From the NCBI GenBank assembly GCA_024291935.2, contig JAGTYA010000026.1:2033501-2097500 (forward strand): a stretch of 64,000 nucleotides of DNA. Direction: 5' to 3'. A model generated the notes under the pieces. It saw only the letters and a program-made list of their open reading frames with translations, was not told the DNA's origin and searched no databases. How positions within the stretch are numbered: position 1 is the first letter of the stretch; each line of letters starts with the position of its first letter. The translations under genes and the position numbers were made by a program. This stretch comes from Okapia johnstoni (Eukaryota > Chordata > Mammalia > Artiodactyla > Giraffidae). Positions 1 through 9,790 of this stretch are shown here, piece after piece.

Positions 1-164
1 TGTCATGTTTGCACATGTCCCCATTTTGTGAGGTGTACATCTAGTCCTTCCTAGTAACCACAGCGCCAGGTTCCAGCTCCCCACCCCCACAGGCCGGGCC
101 GCACTGAGCGCGCACACACACAGCCCCTTGTTCTGGTGAGAACTGCTCTCCCCGTTGACCCAGG

Positions 165-734
165 AGGGAAGCTGCTGGGTTGCAGGTATTAAACATTTCA
201 TTTGAGGAAGAAGTGTTGGACGGCTCTCCAGGATGCCTGTGCCTGTCTGCTCCCACCTGCTCTGCTGGTACAAGGCCTTCTCTGTTCTCCTTTTCCAAAG
301 TTCACTTGGTATTTGTAGATCTTTTTCTTTCACATACACTTTAGAATATGTTTGTCAAGTTCCTCAAAAGCTCCAACTGGAAATTTAACCAGAGTTGTAT
401 TGAATTTACAGATTTGGAAATGCCTGACATCTCTCTAGCGCTAAGCTGCCCCATCCAAGAGAACAGAATGTCTCTCCGTATCAAAATATCTTCAATAAAA
501 TTTTATCCTTCAATTAAATTTTTAAATTTTCTTCATAAAAGTCTTTTTTGTTAATTCCAAAGACCTAACATAAACTTTTCTGCTATACTAATTTCTACCT
601 TAGCTTCTAACATGCTTTTAAATTATTCACTACCGGCATAAGAAAAATGCTTTGGGCAGGAGGTACATTGATCTTAAATCCAAAAACTTTGCTGAAGTCT
701 CTTTTAGAGCCTAAAGTTGAATTTTTTCCCATGT
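165..734 (-). mobile_element. Old LINE-1 fragment, 3' part (minus strand)
   Basis: Read on the minus strand this follows LINE-1 from the end of ORF2 inward. It contains the antisense of the segment coding the conserved ORF2 C-terminal 'initial position' region around 340-460, recognisable by the run ending gacatctc near 420-435. It is heavily mutated and has no usable reading frame. The same element resumes at 1071 after an inserted DNA transposon. The L1 order of 3' side to 5' side runs left to right without a break, so I read it as one element. The subfamily is not resolved. Confidence 0.8.
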
Positions 735-1070
735 AGCTCAGTAGTTTTCAGAGTGTGGTCCAAGGACCCCCAGAGAGCCCCTTGAAATGCTTTCTCAGGG
801 CCCAAACTATTTTCATGATACTACTCAGACAATATTTGCCTCTTCTGTTTCTACTCTCACAAAGTTAGAGTTTTCCAGAGGCAGCAGGACCCCACTGGAA
901 TATGTGCTTTTACTATCCTGTGTTTTAAGCATTTCTCAGTTTTAAATTCTAAGAAGGTAACTATCAGCAGATGCAACCCATATTAACAAAAGCTCTTTAG
1001 GGACTTCAGTAATTTTTAAGAGTACAAAGGGTCCTAAAACAAAAATGTTTAAGAACCCTAACACAAACAA
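735..1070. mobile_element. hAT-type nonautonomous DNA transposon fossil inside L1
   Basis: The block starts with a typical hAT-like terminus (agttttcagagtgtggtcc). It ends with a roughly complementary terminus (gggtcctaaaac ... gtttaagaaccc). The interior, with its 'ggaccccc', 'ttttcatgat', 'gagttttccagaggc' and 'tttctcagttttaa' segments, matches the remembered consensus of a eutherian MER-class hAT element. It lies between two collinear parts of one L1, so it inserted after that L1. The exact family name is not certain. Confidence 0.65.
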
Positions 1071-1600
1071 TCTATCTTAGATCAGCAGTTTTGTCTTTCT
1101 CTTGAGCCCTCTCCTTACATTTCCTTTCCTTTTCCTGTGTTGGGGGATGGCCAGGATGGCATCCTAAGTGTACTCCTTATCTTACAGGGACTAGACATTT
1201 TTGTTTTCTCTGTCGAGTTTGCTGAAAAGTAAAGTTTCTGTATATGACTTGTATCAGTTTAGGGAAGTTCCCTTCTAGTCTTAGCTAGTTAAGTTGTGCC
1301 CTCCCCCAAATCACAAAAGGCAGTGAGCTTCATCATATAGTTTTCTGCCTCTTTTGAGAACCATATGGTTTCTCTCCTTTAGTTTCTTAATGTGGTGAAT
1401 TACATGGATAGAATTTCTCATACTGGATCATCTTTGCATTCCTAGGAGAAATCCCACTTGTTTAAGAATTGTTTAATATACTGTTGGATTCAGTTAGCTA
1501 ATGCTGTACATGGGAGTTCTGCATCTATGTTCATAAGGGAAATAGTTCATAATTTTCTTGTGCTTTCCTTATTTGAATTTGGACATGCTCTGATTCACAA
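1071..1600 (-). mobile_element. Old LINE-1 fragment, ORF2 part (minus strand), continuation
   Basis: This continues the L1 at 165-734. The segment near 1430-1530 is the antisense of the ORF2 reverse-transcriptase region, including the recognisable 'ttgcattcctaggagaaatcccacttg' type sequence seen in most L1 copies. Many indels and stops leave no function. Confidence 0.8.
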
Positions 1601-1799
1601 TTTAAAAAGATCCCTCTAGCTGGAGCATAAATCCTGAAACAGGCCCACTTTTCTCTTCAATATGTTTGGAAACACATTAAAATAGAACTGTAATCAAGCA
1701 ACTCAATCCTTAAATTTTTCTCCTAGTGAGTATCTGGAAAACAGGTGCAGAAATGGATCATTTGAGACACCATAGAAATCTGGTTAATCCTGCCTGCCT

Positions 1800-1930
1800 G
1801 CTTTCCTTCAACCAGTATTGCCTGAGCAAGGTTGTGTATCAGGCTCCTGGTTAGGCAGCGGAGAATGGATCAGAAAAGTCCCTTCTGGGAGCTCTCTGCC
1901 CAGACAGGCGTGAGGCAACCAGGAAAGGGA
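1800..1930 (-). mobile_element. L2 LINE 3' fragment (minus strand)
   Basis: The series 'ttcaaccagtattgcctgagc', 'caggctcctggttaggc', 'gagaatggatcagaaaag' follows the inverted L2 3' end (ancient mammalian LINE). The match is diverged but collinear. Flanking bases 1601-1799 and 1931-2229 hold no feature I can name. A weak MIR-like match lies around 2035-2095. Confidence 0.6.
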
Positions 1931-2229
1931 CTGGGAAATACACCTCAAATGTAGTTTTTACTATTACTAGCAACATTCTTGTACTTTGCAACTCTCAATC
2001 TAGGTCAAAACTATTCTGTGTGGATGAATGATTCTCTCTCATGCCCAGAACAGTCCTACGGGAAGGCATTTAACCTCTATCTTACAGAAAAGGCACCAAC
2101 GGAGCAGTGGGGGGTAGCAGTGAGACTGTCCCAGCTACTGCCCACACCGAGACCCCTGACCCGAGTAATCCACCTCCATGGCCCGCTGTGACCACAACTT
2201 CTATTCCCTGCTCCCACCCCACCCCAACC

Positions 2230-2880
2230 TGGACCCGAGATCCTGACCCCAAAATTGGGACCGACCTTTGACTCAGAATTTCCACCGCACCTAGAAACTT
2301 CAACCTCAACTCCTGACTCGGATTCCCAGCCCGGACTTCTAACCGCAACTCCGATCTCCGACCCGAAACCCCAAATCCCAACCGGGACACCGATCCCTGC
2401 CTTGGGCTCGAATCCCCGTCTGGGACGCTCGCCCTGGAGCGCCTCCTGGGAAATCGGATCCCGACTCGGCCTGCAGGGCCCCCATCGTCAGCGCCGACCC
2501 TGGACTCGGAACCACAGGGCAGACACCACACCCTCAGCCGGACCCCGCCCCAGCCTCGGACCCTGCACTCAGCCCGGTCCTCTCCCAGGCCCTCGGCCCC
2601 TCAGATGCCCGACGTAGACCGTGAGGCGGACTCCAGCCGCGGACTCCGATCCCTGACTCGGACCCCACACGCAGAGCCGTGACGCGGACTCAGCTACGCG
2701 ACCCAGAACTCCGATCTTAACGCGCGGACACACCCCGACCCGACCACGACTCGGACCTCGGTCCCCGAAGCAGAGTGGCGAGGCGGCCTCCAGACACAGG
2801 TCCAGCCCTGGACTCGGACCCCGACCCTCCCACCCTCGATCCTCCGTCCCTGACTCGGAGGCACAGCGCGGTTCCTGCTC
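2230..2880. repeat. Degenerate tandem-like stretch rich in GACTCGGA
   Basis: The octamer GACTCGGA occurs exactly at 2315, 2503, 2655, 2748, 2811 and 2852, with near copies such as GACTCGGC at 2463 and many variants of GACCCGGA or CTCCGATCC between them. Spacing is irregular, so this looks like a decayed short-unit repeat rather than a clean array. It forms the left shoulder of the CpG island. Confidence 0.6.
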
Positions 2881-3075
2881 CCACGCAGGCGCACAGCGAA
2901 CAGCCGACGCCCACCCAGCTCGGCCGGGGCGACCGTGGCGACCCAGCCGCCTACCTCCCACCCACGAGACACGGAGCTCACCTCGGCTCGTCGGCGATTG
3001 CCAGTCCCCGCGCCGCCAGGCGGACCGCGCCCACGGCACTGACTGCCCGTGAGGAGATCGCGGCCGCGAAGACGG

Positions 3076-3371
3076 CGGCACTGAGGTAACCGCGGCCGTG
3101 AGGAGCGCGGCCGAGCGGCGTCTCGGGGAGGAGAGCGCGGCACTGAGGTGAGCGCAGCCGTGAGGAGCGCGGCCGAGCGGCGTCTCGGGAGGAGAGCGCG
3201 GCACTGAGGTGAGCGCGCAGCCGAGCGGCGTCTCGGGGAGGAGAGAGCGGCACTGAGCACTGAGAGCGCGCGGCCGAGCGGCGTCTCGGGAGGAGAGCGC
3301 GGCACTGAGGTGAGCGCAGCCGTGAGGAGCGCGGCCGAGCGGCGTCTCGGGAGGAGAGCGCGGCACTGAGG
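3076..3371 (+). repeat. About 61-bp minisatellite inside the CpG island
   Basis: The anchor CGGCACTGAG recurs at 3076, 3138, 3199, 3248, 3300 and 3361, giving steps of 62, 61, 49, 52 and 61 bp, with a further diverged copy of the anchor at 3443. Each unit carries 'gagcgcggccgagcgg', 'cgtctcggg' and 'aggagagcg'. The short units lack the 'cgtgaggagcg' part. In four copies CTGAG is followed by GTGAGCG, which resembles a 5' splice site; the first copy has GTAACC and the copy at 3248 has 'cactgag' instead. Unit lengths are not multiples of three, so translated repeats shift frame from copy to copy, which argues against coding. Confidence 0.9.
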
Positions 3372-3572
3372 TGAGCGCGGGCGGCCCAAGGACCGCGGCC
3401 TGAGGAGGAGCCAGGCCGTGAAGAGCGTAGCCGCAGAGAGCGCGGCACTGAGGGGATCCGCGGCTGGGAGGAGAGAGCTGCGCGAGCTACTGCCGCGTGC
3501 CTGGCGCAGCGACCGTCTACCGAGTGGCTGCGGTGGCCCCCGACTGCGGTAGATGTGGCAGCGGCCTCGCAG

Positions 3573-3743
3573 CTGATTGGATAGCCTGCGGGGGCGGGCG
3601 AGCCACGTGCCGCTGCGCGGATTGGCCGCAGCCTGAAAAGCGGTGTGCCGCGCTCTGCCATTGGCTGAGAGGGCTGGTGCCGATGCCACCCGGGCTCGCA
3701 TTGGCCGGGCAAGCCCAGCGCCACGTGCCACACCCCGCCCCGT
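3573..3743. promoter_or_regulatory. Core promoter block: four NF-Y (CCAAT) sites, two CACGTG E-boxes, GC boxes
   Basis: ATTGG (inverted CCAAT) occurs at 3576, 3621, 3660 and 3700, all in one orientation, at steps of 45, 39 and 40 bp. Identical decamers GCCACGTGCC (USF/MYC-type E-box) lie at 3602-3611 and 3720-3729. GC boxes are at 3588-3600 (GGGGCGGGC) and near 3733-3741 (CCCCGCCCC). NF-Y, USF and Sp1 are known to co-occupy CpG-island promoters. There is no clear TATA box, so dispersed initiation is likely. Confidence 0.75.
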
Positions 3744-3764
3744 CCGCCCAGACCCTGTTCTGAT

Positions 3765-3796
3765 CCACCCCCACCCTCACCCCACCCCCACCCCAG
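3765..3796 (+). repeat. C/A simple repeat (CCCCA-like)
   Basis: A short cytosine-rich tract of CCCCA/CCCTCA units lies immediately right of the CCAAT block. The complementary strand is G-rich with several G-runs. Confidence 0.7.
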
Positions 3797-3799
3797 CGA

Positions 3800-3970
3800 T
3801 CGGAGTGTCCGCCCTTGCGATGGGATTCTGTTCTGCGCCCGCGGCGCGCTCAGCGCCCAGCTTGCCCCTGATGTGTAGCCGTGCACCCCGGAGTGACCCT
3901 GAGGAACGTCTGTGACTTTCCACAAGGGGCTGGCCCTCTGTGCAGCCCTCCCCAGGGTCCGCGTGGGCAG
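3800..3970 (+). other. Candidate noncoding first exon (plus strand)
   Basis: This is inferred, not proven. The stretch lies about 100 bp right of the last CCAAT box, the usual distance to a TSS. It ends in CAG|GTGAGC, a near-consensus donor with the break after 3970. The ATG at 3820 has G at -3 and +4, but its frame stops at 3915 after about 31 codons, before the donor. If transcribed, the exon would therefore be 5' UTR or lncRNA with a short upstream ORF. No acceptor partner was identified. Confidence 0.3.
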
Positions 3971-5469
3971 GTGAGCAGGGTGCACGGGCTCCCGTGTGGC
4001 TGCTCGGGGGGCGCACCTCCCTCTGGGGTGAACCTCCCTCGGGAGCTCTGCTCCTCCGCCTTCAGGAGACCCTGTGAGGAAGACGCCATGACTTGCCCAG
4101 GCCACCCTGTGGGAGTTGGCAAGGCTGAGGTGGCCCATGTGTTTGGCCTTCCTCCTGGACCCTGACTACTCCGTATTCCATCTCCTCCTTCTCTTCCTAG
4201 TCCTCCAGAACCTGAAGGGGGTCCTGGCTTTGTCTCTTGATTGCCTCCCCTACCCACCATCCTTCCACCCATCACCACCTGAGCACCCAGTTGTCTGTTC
4301 ACCTACCCGTTGGCTCATCCATCCACCCACCCTCTCCTCTTTCCTTCCCTCCATCCTTCCCTCCATCCATCCCTTCATCCTCATGTCTATGGAGCTCCTC
4401 CCTGGTGCCAGGCGCCTGTCATGGAGCTCTTGCTCCGCTGAGGTGTTACCAGCAAGCCTGGGGCAATGTGAACCTCCCATTCCAATTGCAAAAACAGTCT
4501 GGGGACATGGAACTCTAAGGGTGTTCTCCGAAGTTGTTACCCCTGGCGTTCCACCCAGGGTTGAGTGGGCAGTTGTCCCCACACCCAAAGCATGCAACAA
4601 GGCTGTTCATCTCAACTGCTTTGAAAAGAGCTGGGAATCTCTCCAAGAGTGACTGAATCTGGTTTTATCTTATGATTCAGGCTAGAGAAGAAAGGGAAAA
4701 TGGTTTCATCTTTTCAGGTGTCAACAGCTTGCTCTTGGACCTTCAGAAACTGACCAGATTGGCCATCTCCCTGGCCCCTTGATCTCCATCCCAGCCAAAA
4801 GCCAGGTTGGAGCACTTGATTCAGAGGGTCATCCACCCTTGCTGGGGGGTTTTGGCATTTGCTTATCCTGAAGGCAATTGTAACAAATACTAACCACCAG
4901 GATCTCTGTACTCTGAGGGCCCCGTGCTTTGAGTTTAATACTCTTTTGTCACCATCTTGAAATTATTAATTATTTTATCTTGAAACCTGTGTTTTATGAG
5001 TGAAGTCTAATGGGACAGCGGAGCAGGTTCCAGGGTCTTGGCATCTAGGTTCACACGTGGTGCCACCCCACTTTCCCGCCTCCTGTACCTGCTCTGCCTC
5101 TGTCTCCACACTCCCCAGGGGTAACCCTCTTTGCTGGCCAAGGGAGGAACTGGCATCCTGGGCCGCAATCTGCCACGCTGAGACCCCTACGTGAAAGATG
5201 GAGGAGTTGCTGCCCGCCTCACAAAGCTGCCGAGACAAGAGCAGAGGGAACGCACGGGGAAGCAGTGCAAGGACGGCCGGTCCAGCATGCCCCCAGGCAA
5301 CGGGCGCTTACTGCTCCGAGCAGGCAGGACCCGGTTCGGGCCTCTGCCTCCGGGGCCTCCCGCAGCTCTCTGTGGGAGGCAGGGCCCCTTCCCTGGACAC
5401 CCTGAGGTCTGTCCATCCCCACCCACCCCCACCCTCGAATGTCAGGGGTGCAGGAGCCCGAGGACTTCA
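3971..5469. other. Noncoding stretch with simple repeat
   Basis: GC content falls gradually. Apart from the TCCA-type simple repeat at 4255-4385, nothing is recognised. Open frames here are unremarkable in composition and show no known domain. Confidence 0.5.
4255..4385 (+). repeat. (TCCA)n/(CCAT)n impure microsatellite
   Basis: Imperfect tetranucleotide runs of the ccat/tcca type, strongest at 4315-4385, are mixed with CT-rich sequence. Confidence 0.8.
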
Positions 5470-5560
5470 GAGCAATTTCAGATATTTCAACAGAACAAAA
5501 GTCCCTGCCTGTGTGGGGTTTACATTCCAGAGGGAAAGACAGACAAGAAATTCTCCGAGT
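5470..5560 (-). mobile_element. L2 LINE fragment (minus strand)
   Basis: 'aaaagtccctgcctgtgtgg' followed by 'tttacattccagaggg' is the inverted L2 3' region. It is short and diverged. A similar 'gggatttacattccggagg' lies at 23680-23700 and may be another trace. Confidence 0.55.
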
Positions 5561-5836
5561 GCTCTGGACATTCTCCTTTGTCAAAACTGGTGATCCCTGG
5601 GCTGCTTTCCCTAGCTCTGTCATAGGAAGTACCAGGTTTGACCCCTATAGTCGTCACTCATGAATGCCAGCTTTTCCCCAACCTTTAGATCTTGGTTTGG
5701 GGTTTGCTTTTAATCCAAAGATGTTAAGCATGAGATGAAAAGTCATGTAAAACAAATCCACTTAAAATGGTGCCCACCTCCTCTTCCCAGCAAAGATTGA
5801 CAAAACACGTTGATTAGACTTTCATCTTGAAAGCTG

Positions 5837-6095
5837 CTGTTTTTTCATTGAAGTTAATTTATAAGGTTATGTGGGTTTCTGGTGTACAGCAAAGTGGTTC
5901 AGATGTGTGTGTGTATGCTCTTTTTCGAATTCTTTTCCATTGTAGGTTATTACAAGATACAGACTCTAGCTCCCTGTGTTGTACAATAGGTCCTTGTTTA
6001 TGTATTTTAAATATAGTAGTTCTATCTGCTAATCTCAAACTCCTAATTTATCCCTCCCCTGCTTCCCCCTTGGGAACCATAAGTTTTGAAAACTG
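5837..6095 (-). mobile_element. Artiodactyl-type LINE-1 3' end (minus strand)
   Basis: It starts with a T-run (the poly-A tail on the other strand). It continues with 'ggtgtacagcaaagtggttc', 'ttttccattgtaggttatta' and 'ctcctaatttatccctccc', the characteristic L1 3' UTR of cetartiodactyls. It is truncated to a few hundred bases and has no ORF. A second copy, split by an ART2A, lies at 55256-55870. Confidence 0.85.
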
Positions 6096-8659
6096 ATTTT
6101 TAAAAATCCTTTAAATCGAGTTGACTTGATCTTATGGCTAACAAAAATGGGCTTCTAATCGTGTACCTGGGTGGGGCACGTTGCAAGAGTGGCTGAATTC
6201 ACACGTGCATGGTTTCCCGTGACGGGGCTGGCCCCAGTGTACCTGACCTCAGGCCCTTGAGACCTCAGGCCCTCGGATGGCCCCCCACCGACTGACTCAC
6301 GGTGCCGTGGGCACCGCATCTTTGTGTGCTTGTGTGACTGTCTCCTCAGGGCCATGTTTCAAGCCAGGCCCTGGAGTCCGCTGCTGTCCTTTCTGAGACA
6401 GTGCTGGGGAAGGGTGGTTCCGAGTCCTCACCCCTCACCCCCTCCCCGCACATGGGGCGCTGTCAATCAGCCAGTGCTGCCCGCCAGCCCGGCGCACCTG
6501 TTGTGCGCCCCCCGGCCCCGCCTCCTCCTGGTCCTTTGGGGGAGACAGAGAGGAAAACAGTCCGAGACTGAGAGGGGTTTGTTGTCTCGTCGGGAGACAA
6601 GAGACACGTGGGAATTGGCTGAAGAAGCCTGTGAGGCTGGGCAGACTCCAGGCCAGCCCGGGACAGACTGGGGGCTGCCAGGCGGGCAGCGGGGGAGGGG
6701 AGCCTGGAGCTGGCCCTGGGCACATGGGCAGAATTCAGGGAGGGGGCGGCAGACGTGGCCAGCTCCTTGCTGAGTTGTACTGAGGTCCCTCCCCCCCAGC
6801 TACAGGGGCTCCCTGGTCCTGGAGGCCCTGGGGTGTGGCACATGGCCCTTGCCATCTTCTTGGGCTCAGGACTGTGGGGTGGGTGTGGAGCAGAAAGCCT
6901 GGGCACCTGGCAGCCTTGACTCTGGCTTCCCGTGCAACAGAGGGCATCTGGTTTATCTCATCCGTCCGTGGTGTGGGCTGCCCCCTCCGGCACTGATATT
7001 CGGGGTTCAAAAGGTTTCCTTGCGGGCCCCTGCGCCTGAGTGCACGCACGCACACGCACTCACAGCTGAAGACAATTAGGCTCCAAGCGTCCACTGGGCT
7101 TTTCTCTGGGTTCTGAGGCATTTAGGGTGGGGGCGGGGGATTAAGGGAGGAAGTCGCTGAGCTAATTCTCCTGCTTTTGCCAGCACAGAAGTGCGGATGG
7201 GGCCCAGAGCCCCGCCGTGTCCCGGAGGAAACACCAGCCCTCCTGAACGCGGGCCGGGGAGTGAGGGGGCGGGAGGCCCTCACCAAGTGCCGGGGGTGCG
7301 GGACCTGGCCGAGGGGTGCTCAGCGCCACGGTTTTCCTCCAGCGCTCTCCACCCCGAGAGCCTCAGGGTGGGACCAGCTGCAGCTCAGCCAGGTTCCCAG
7401 AAAGCTGCTTCCCTCCAGAGCAGAGAGGCCCAGGGCCACGTGGCCGCCTCGGCCCCATCTTCCCTGGGAGGCCCCTTTCCCTACACTGCTCTCGAAAGCG
7501 GACAGGAATGCAGAGAGGGACGAGGAGCCTGCTGTCTCCCTGTGTGACTGACGCAGTTGCCAAGACGGTGGAGACCACCATCTCCACGTCCCCTGCCCAC
7601 GGCGGCCCCCCCGGGTCCCTCTCAGAGCTGCGCGCTCGCTGTGGGCGACACCCGCCCCCACAGCTGTCCTGGATGAGGGCTCTGTGACCCTCCCATCCCC
7701 ACCCCACTGCTCTGTCCTCCGAATCGCCCTGGCCTGTGTTCTGCACTTCGGAGCTTGACGCCCCCGTGGAGGGCGGGTGGCCTTGCAGGCCAGGGTGGGG
7801 ATGAAGTACAGTGTGGGTCATCCCTGCAAAGTCTTGGGGAGAGAGGTGGTGAGGCTCAGGTCTCCCTTCTAGAAAGATCACTCTGGCTGCTGAATGGAGA
7901 GAGAACTGGAGGGGGCAGGGAGGCAAAGGGGCCCAGCAGGGCTGTGGAGAGACTCGGCATTGCCCACTGAGAGAGGCAGGAGCCTGGGCAGCAGGTGATG
8001 GCCGCGGAGATGGAAGAAATGGCCAGGCCAAGGGCTCCCACGGGAGGCAGCTTAGGGAGGACTTCGAGACTGAGGCCAAGGGCAAGCTGCAGGAAACCAT
8101 AGGGTGGGTTTGGAGGGAAGGTTAAGGGTCAGCTGGACAATCTTAAGAGACCTGTGTACTCGCATCAGTTCCTCCCCCACCCCCAGCTGCAGAGACACCC
8201 CACGGCCTGGGGGGCGTCCCTCCACGGACATGGCCATCTTGGCACCCTCCGTGTGTTAGCTACCTGGGCCCAGGGTGGGGCGCAAGTGTGACGAGCTGGG
8301 GCCTGCACCTCCCAATTCCAGGATGTTCTTGGGCCCCCCCAGCACCCCTTCTCCAAGAAGGAAACAGGAGTGGAATTATGGGGTGGGGGAAGTGCCTTTA
8401 GACAATCACACTGCCCTCAGGTCAGTCCCGCCTTCCCTCACGAGCAGATTTCCTTTCCTGAATTGGGGTCAGCAAGAACGTGATGCCGGATGGGTGGGGG
8501 GTCTCGAGGGCAGGCGATCCTGATGAGTGGCAGCATGGGGTGTGGGCCACTTCCCATCAGGAGGGCAGCTGTGCCATGTGTGTATATGTTTGGGCATTGC
8601 ACGGCCAAGCCTCCCTGAGCCAACCCCGACTCCCCCAGGGCCCCCGCTTCGATGCGGGT
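6096..8659. other. GC-rich unique sequence, no gene recognised
   Basis: No exon, RNA gene or young repeat is recognised. The stretch 7835-8045 ('agatcactctggctgctg' onward) looks like an ancient interspersed repeat of uncertain class. Overlapping Pro/Gly/Arg-rich frames occur on both strands and are not supported as genes. Confidence 0.5.
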
Positions 8660-8760
8660 TAGCTCAGCAGCTGTCTCCTGAGCACCTGCTTGGGGCCTGG
8701 TTGTGTGCCAGGCGTAGGGGGTGGGAAAGTGAAGTGAGCTGGGCCCTGCCAGACCCATCG
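8660..8760 (-). mobile_element. L2 LINE fragment (minus strand)
   Basis: 'tcctgagcacctgcttggg', 'gtgtgccaggcgtagggg' follows the inverted L2 3' end. Confidence 0.5.
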
Positions 8761-9374
8761 CCTACAGAGCCTTTTTTATCACTACCTTCCAGAGGCAGCT
8801 TCTTCCCACGGCGCATCCCGCCCCAGAGCACGCCTGCCCCCACTTCCTGCCCAGGCCTGCTGCTTCCACAGCCATCACTCATCCCTAATCTCCGATCCCT
8901 TCGGGTTGGGTGGGCCCGGGGCCTCTGAGGACGTGGACAGTGCCAAGGCCACCCCGGAAAGTGTTTTCAAGGCCCTCTCAGGTTCTGGGAAACGTGCATT
9001 CAGACCAGAAGTCCCATCCCCATAGCTCTGGCGGTTATGGATTGTTTTTTAACCATTGCAGGGTCCTCAGCTGATATTTCTGGTGAGGACAGATCGCTGC
9101 AGGGAATTCACTATGTCCTCAGCAGTGTGATGCTGAGGGGCCAGGCAGCTGCAGTGAAACCCACCAGCCCTCAGATGAGTGGTGTGTGCAAGCTGATTGG
9201 CTGTGAGGGGCTGCGGGTGGAGTTCGGACCAAAAAGACAGGAATGGGAAGAAAAGGCCATCTGACTCTGGTACCATGTGGCCGTGGGGTTTTAGGATCCA
9301 TCCATGAGGTTTTTGAGACTCCTCCCTTCCCCTTGATTCTGGTCTGGACTTAACTTAGTGGTCTGCTTCTGACA
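8761..9374. other. Unannotated unique sequence
   Basis: Nothing specific is recognised. There are no SINE or L1 traces. Confidence 0.4.
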
Positions 9375-9790
9375 ACTAGAGCATGGTGGCAGGTACACAG
9401 TGTGACTTTCAAGGCCAGACCATGCATTCCTCCACACTTGCCCTCCCTGGGGTCAGTGACTCTGAAAAAAGCCAGCCACCGTGTTGCAAGGACACCCAAG
9501 CAGCCCCGTGGAAGGGTCCACTCGGTGGGGAACTGAGCCCTCCAGCCAACAGCCCCATGAGCGCACCATCTTGGAAGTGGACCCTCCAGTCCCAGTCAAG
9601 CCATCAGAGGACAGTGGCCCTGGCCCACGTCCTGATTCCAGCCTCTTGAGAGACCCTGAGCCAGAACCACCCGGCTGCTTCTGGGTTCCTGACCGCCAGA
9701 AATGTGTGAGATAATGGGTGTTGCTCTCTTTGTGAACATTTGTGAAGCTGTGAGGTTGTAGGTTACTTTGTTACTCGGCAGTAGCTAGCA
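9375..9790 (+). mobile_element. MLT1-type LTR fossil (ERVL-MaLR), plus strand
   Basis: Segments in the right order match MLT1 LTRs: 'gtgactttcaaggccagacc', 'gccagccaccgtgttgcaag', 'ccagtcaagccatcagagga', 'gagagaccctgagccagaac', and the 3' part 'aaatgtgtgagataatggg'. It is an ancient solo LTR with no retroviral genes attached. Confidence 0.85.

Larger units (their letters stand above)
2230..3950. promoter_or_regulatory. CpG island, probable (bidirectional?) promoter region
   Basis: CpG dinucleotides are abundant across this span, in contrast to CpG-poor DNA before 2.1 kb and to the rest of the window. In mammals such islands mark promoters of housekeeping, developmental or lncRNA genes. Inside are a GACTCGGA-rich degenerate stretch (2230-2880), a 61-bp minisatellite (3076-3371) and a CCAAT/E-box/GC-box block (3573-3743). 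Donor-like sites are present on the plus strand (CAG|GTGAGC, break after 3970) and on the minus strand (GAG|GTGAGC, exon edge at 2982). No coding exon could be recognised, so the gene served, its direction and its TSS are unknown. Open frames on both strands here are expected in CpG-rich DNA and are not taken as genes. Confidence 0.85.

Noticed and set aside
3076..3371. CRISPR-like array
   Set aside because: Direct tandem units without unique spacers, in a mammalian CpG island; a minisatellite explains it.
2694..4138. Long minus-strand frames (345 and 386 codons) across the CpG island
   Set aside because: They consist largely of translated minisatellite in shifting frames (unit length not divisible by three) and overlap each other, with no known domain.
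9375..9790. Complete endogenous retrovirus
   Set aside because: Only solo MLT1-type LTR sequence is present here and at 30.2, 34.6, 39.0 and 58.9 kb. No gag, pol or env was recognised between them, and orientations and ages do not pair them.
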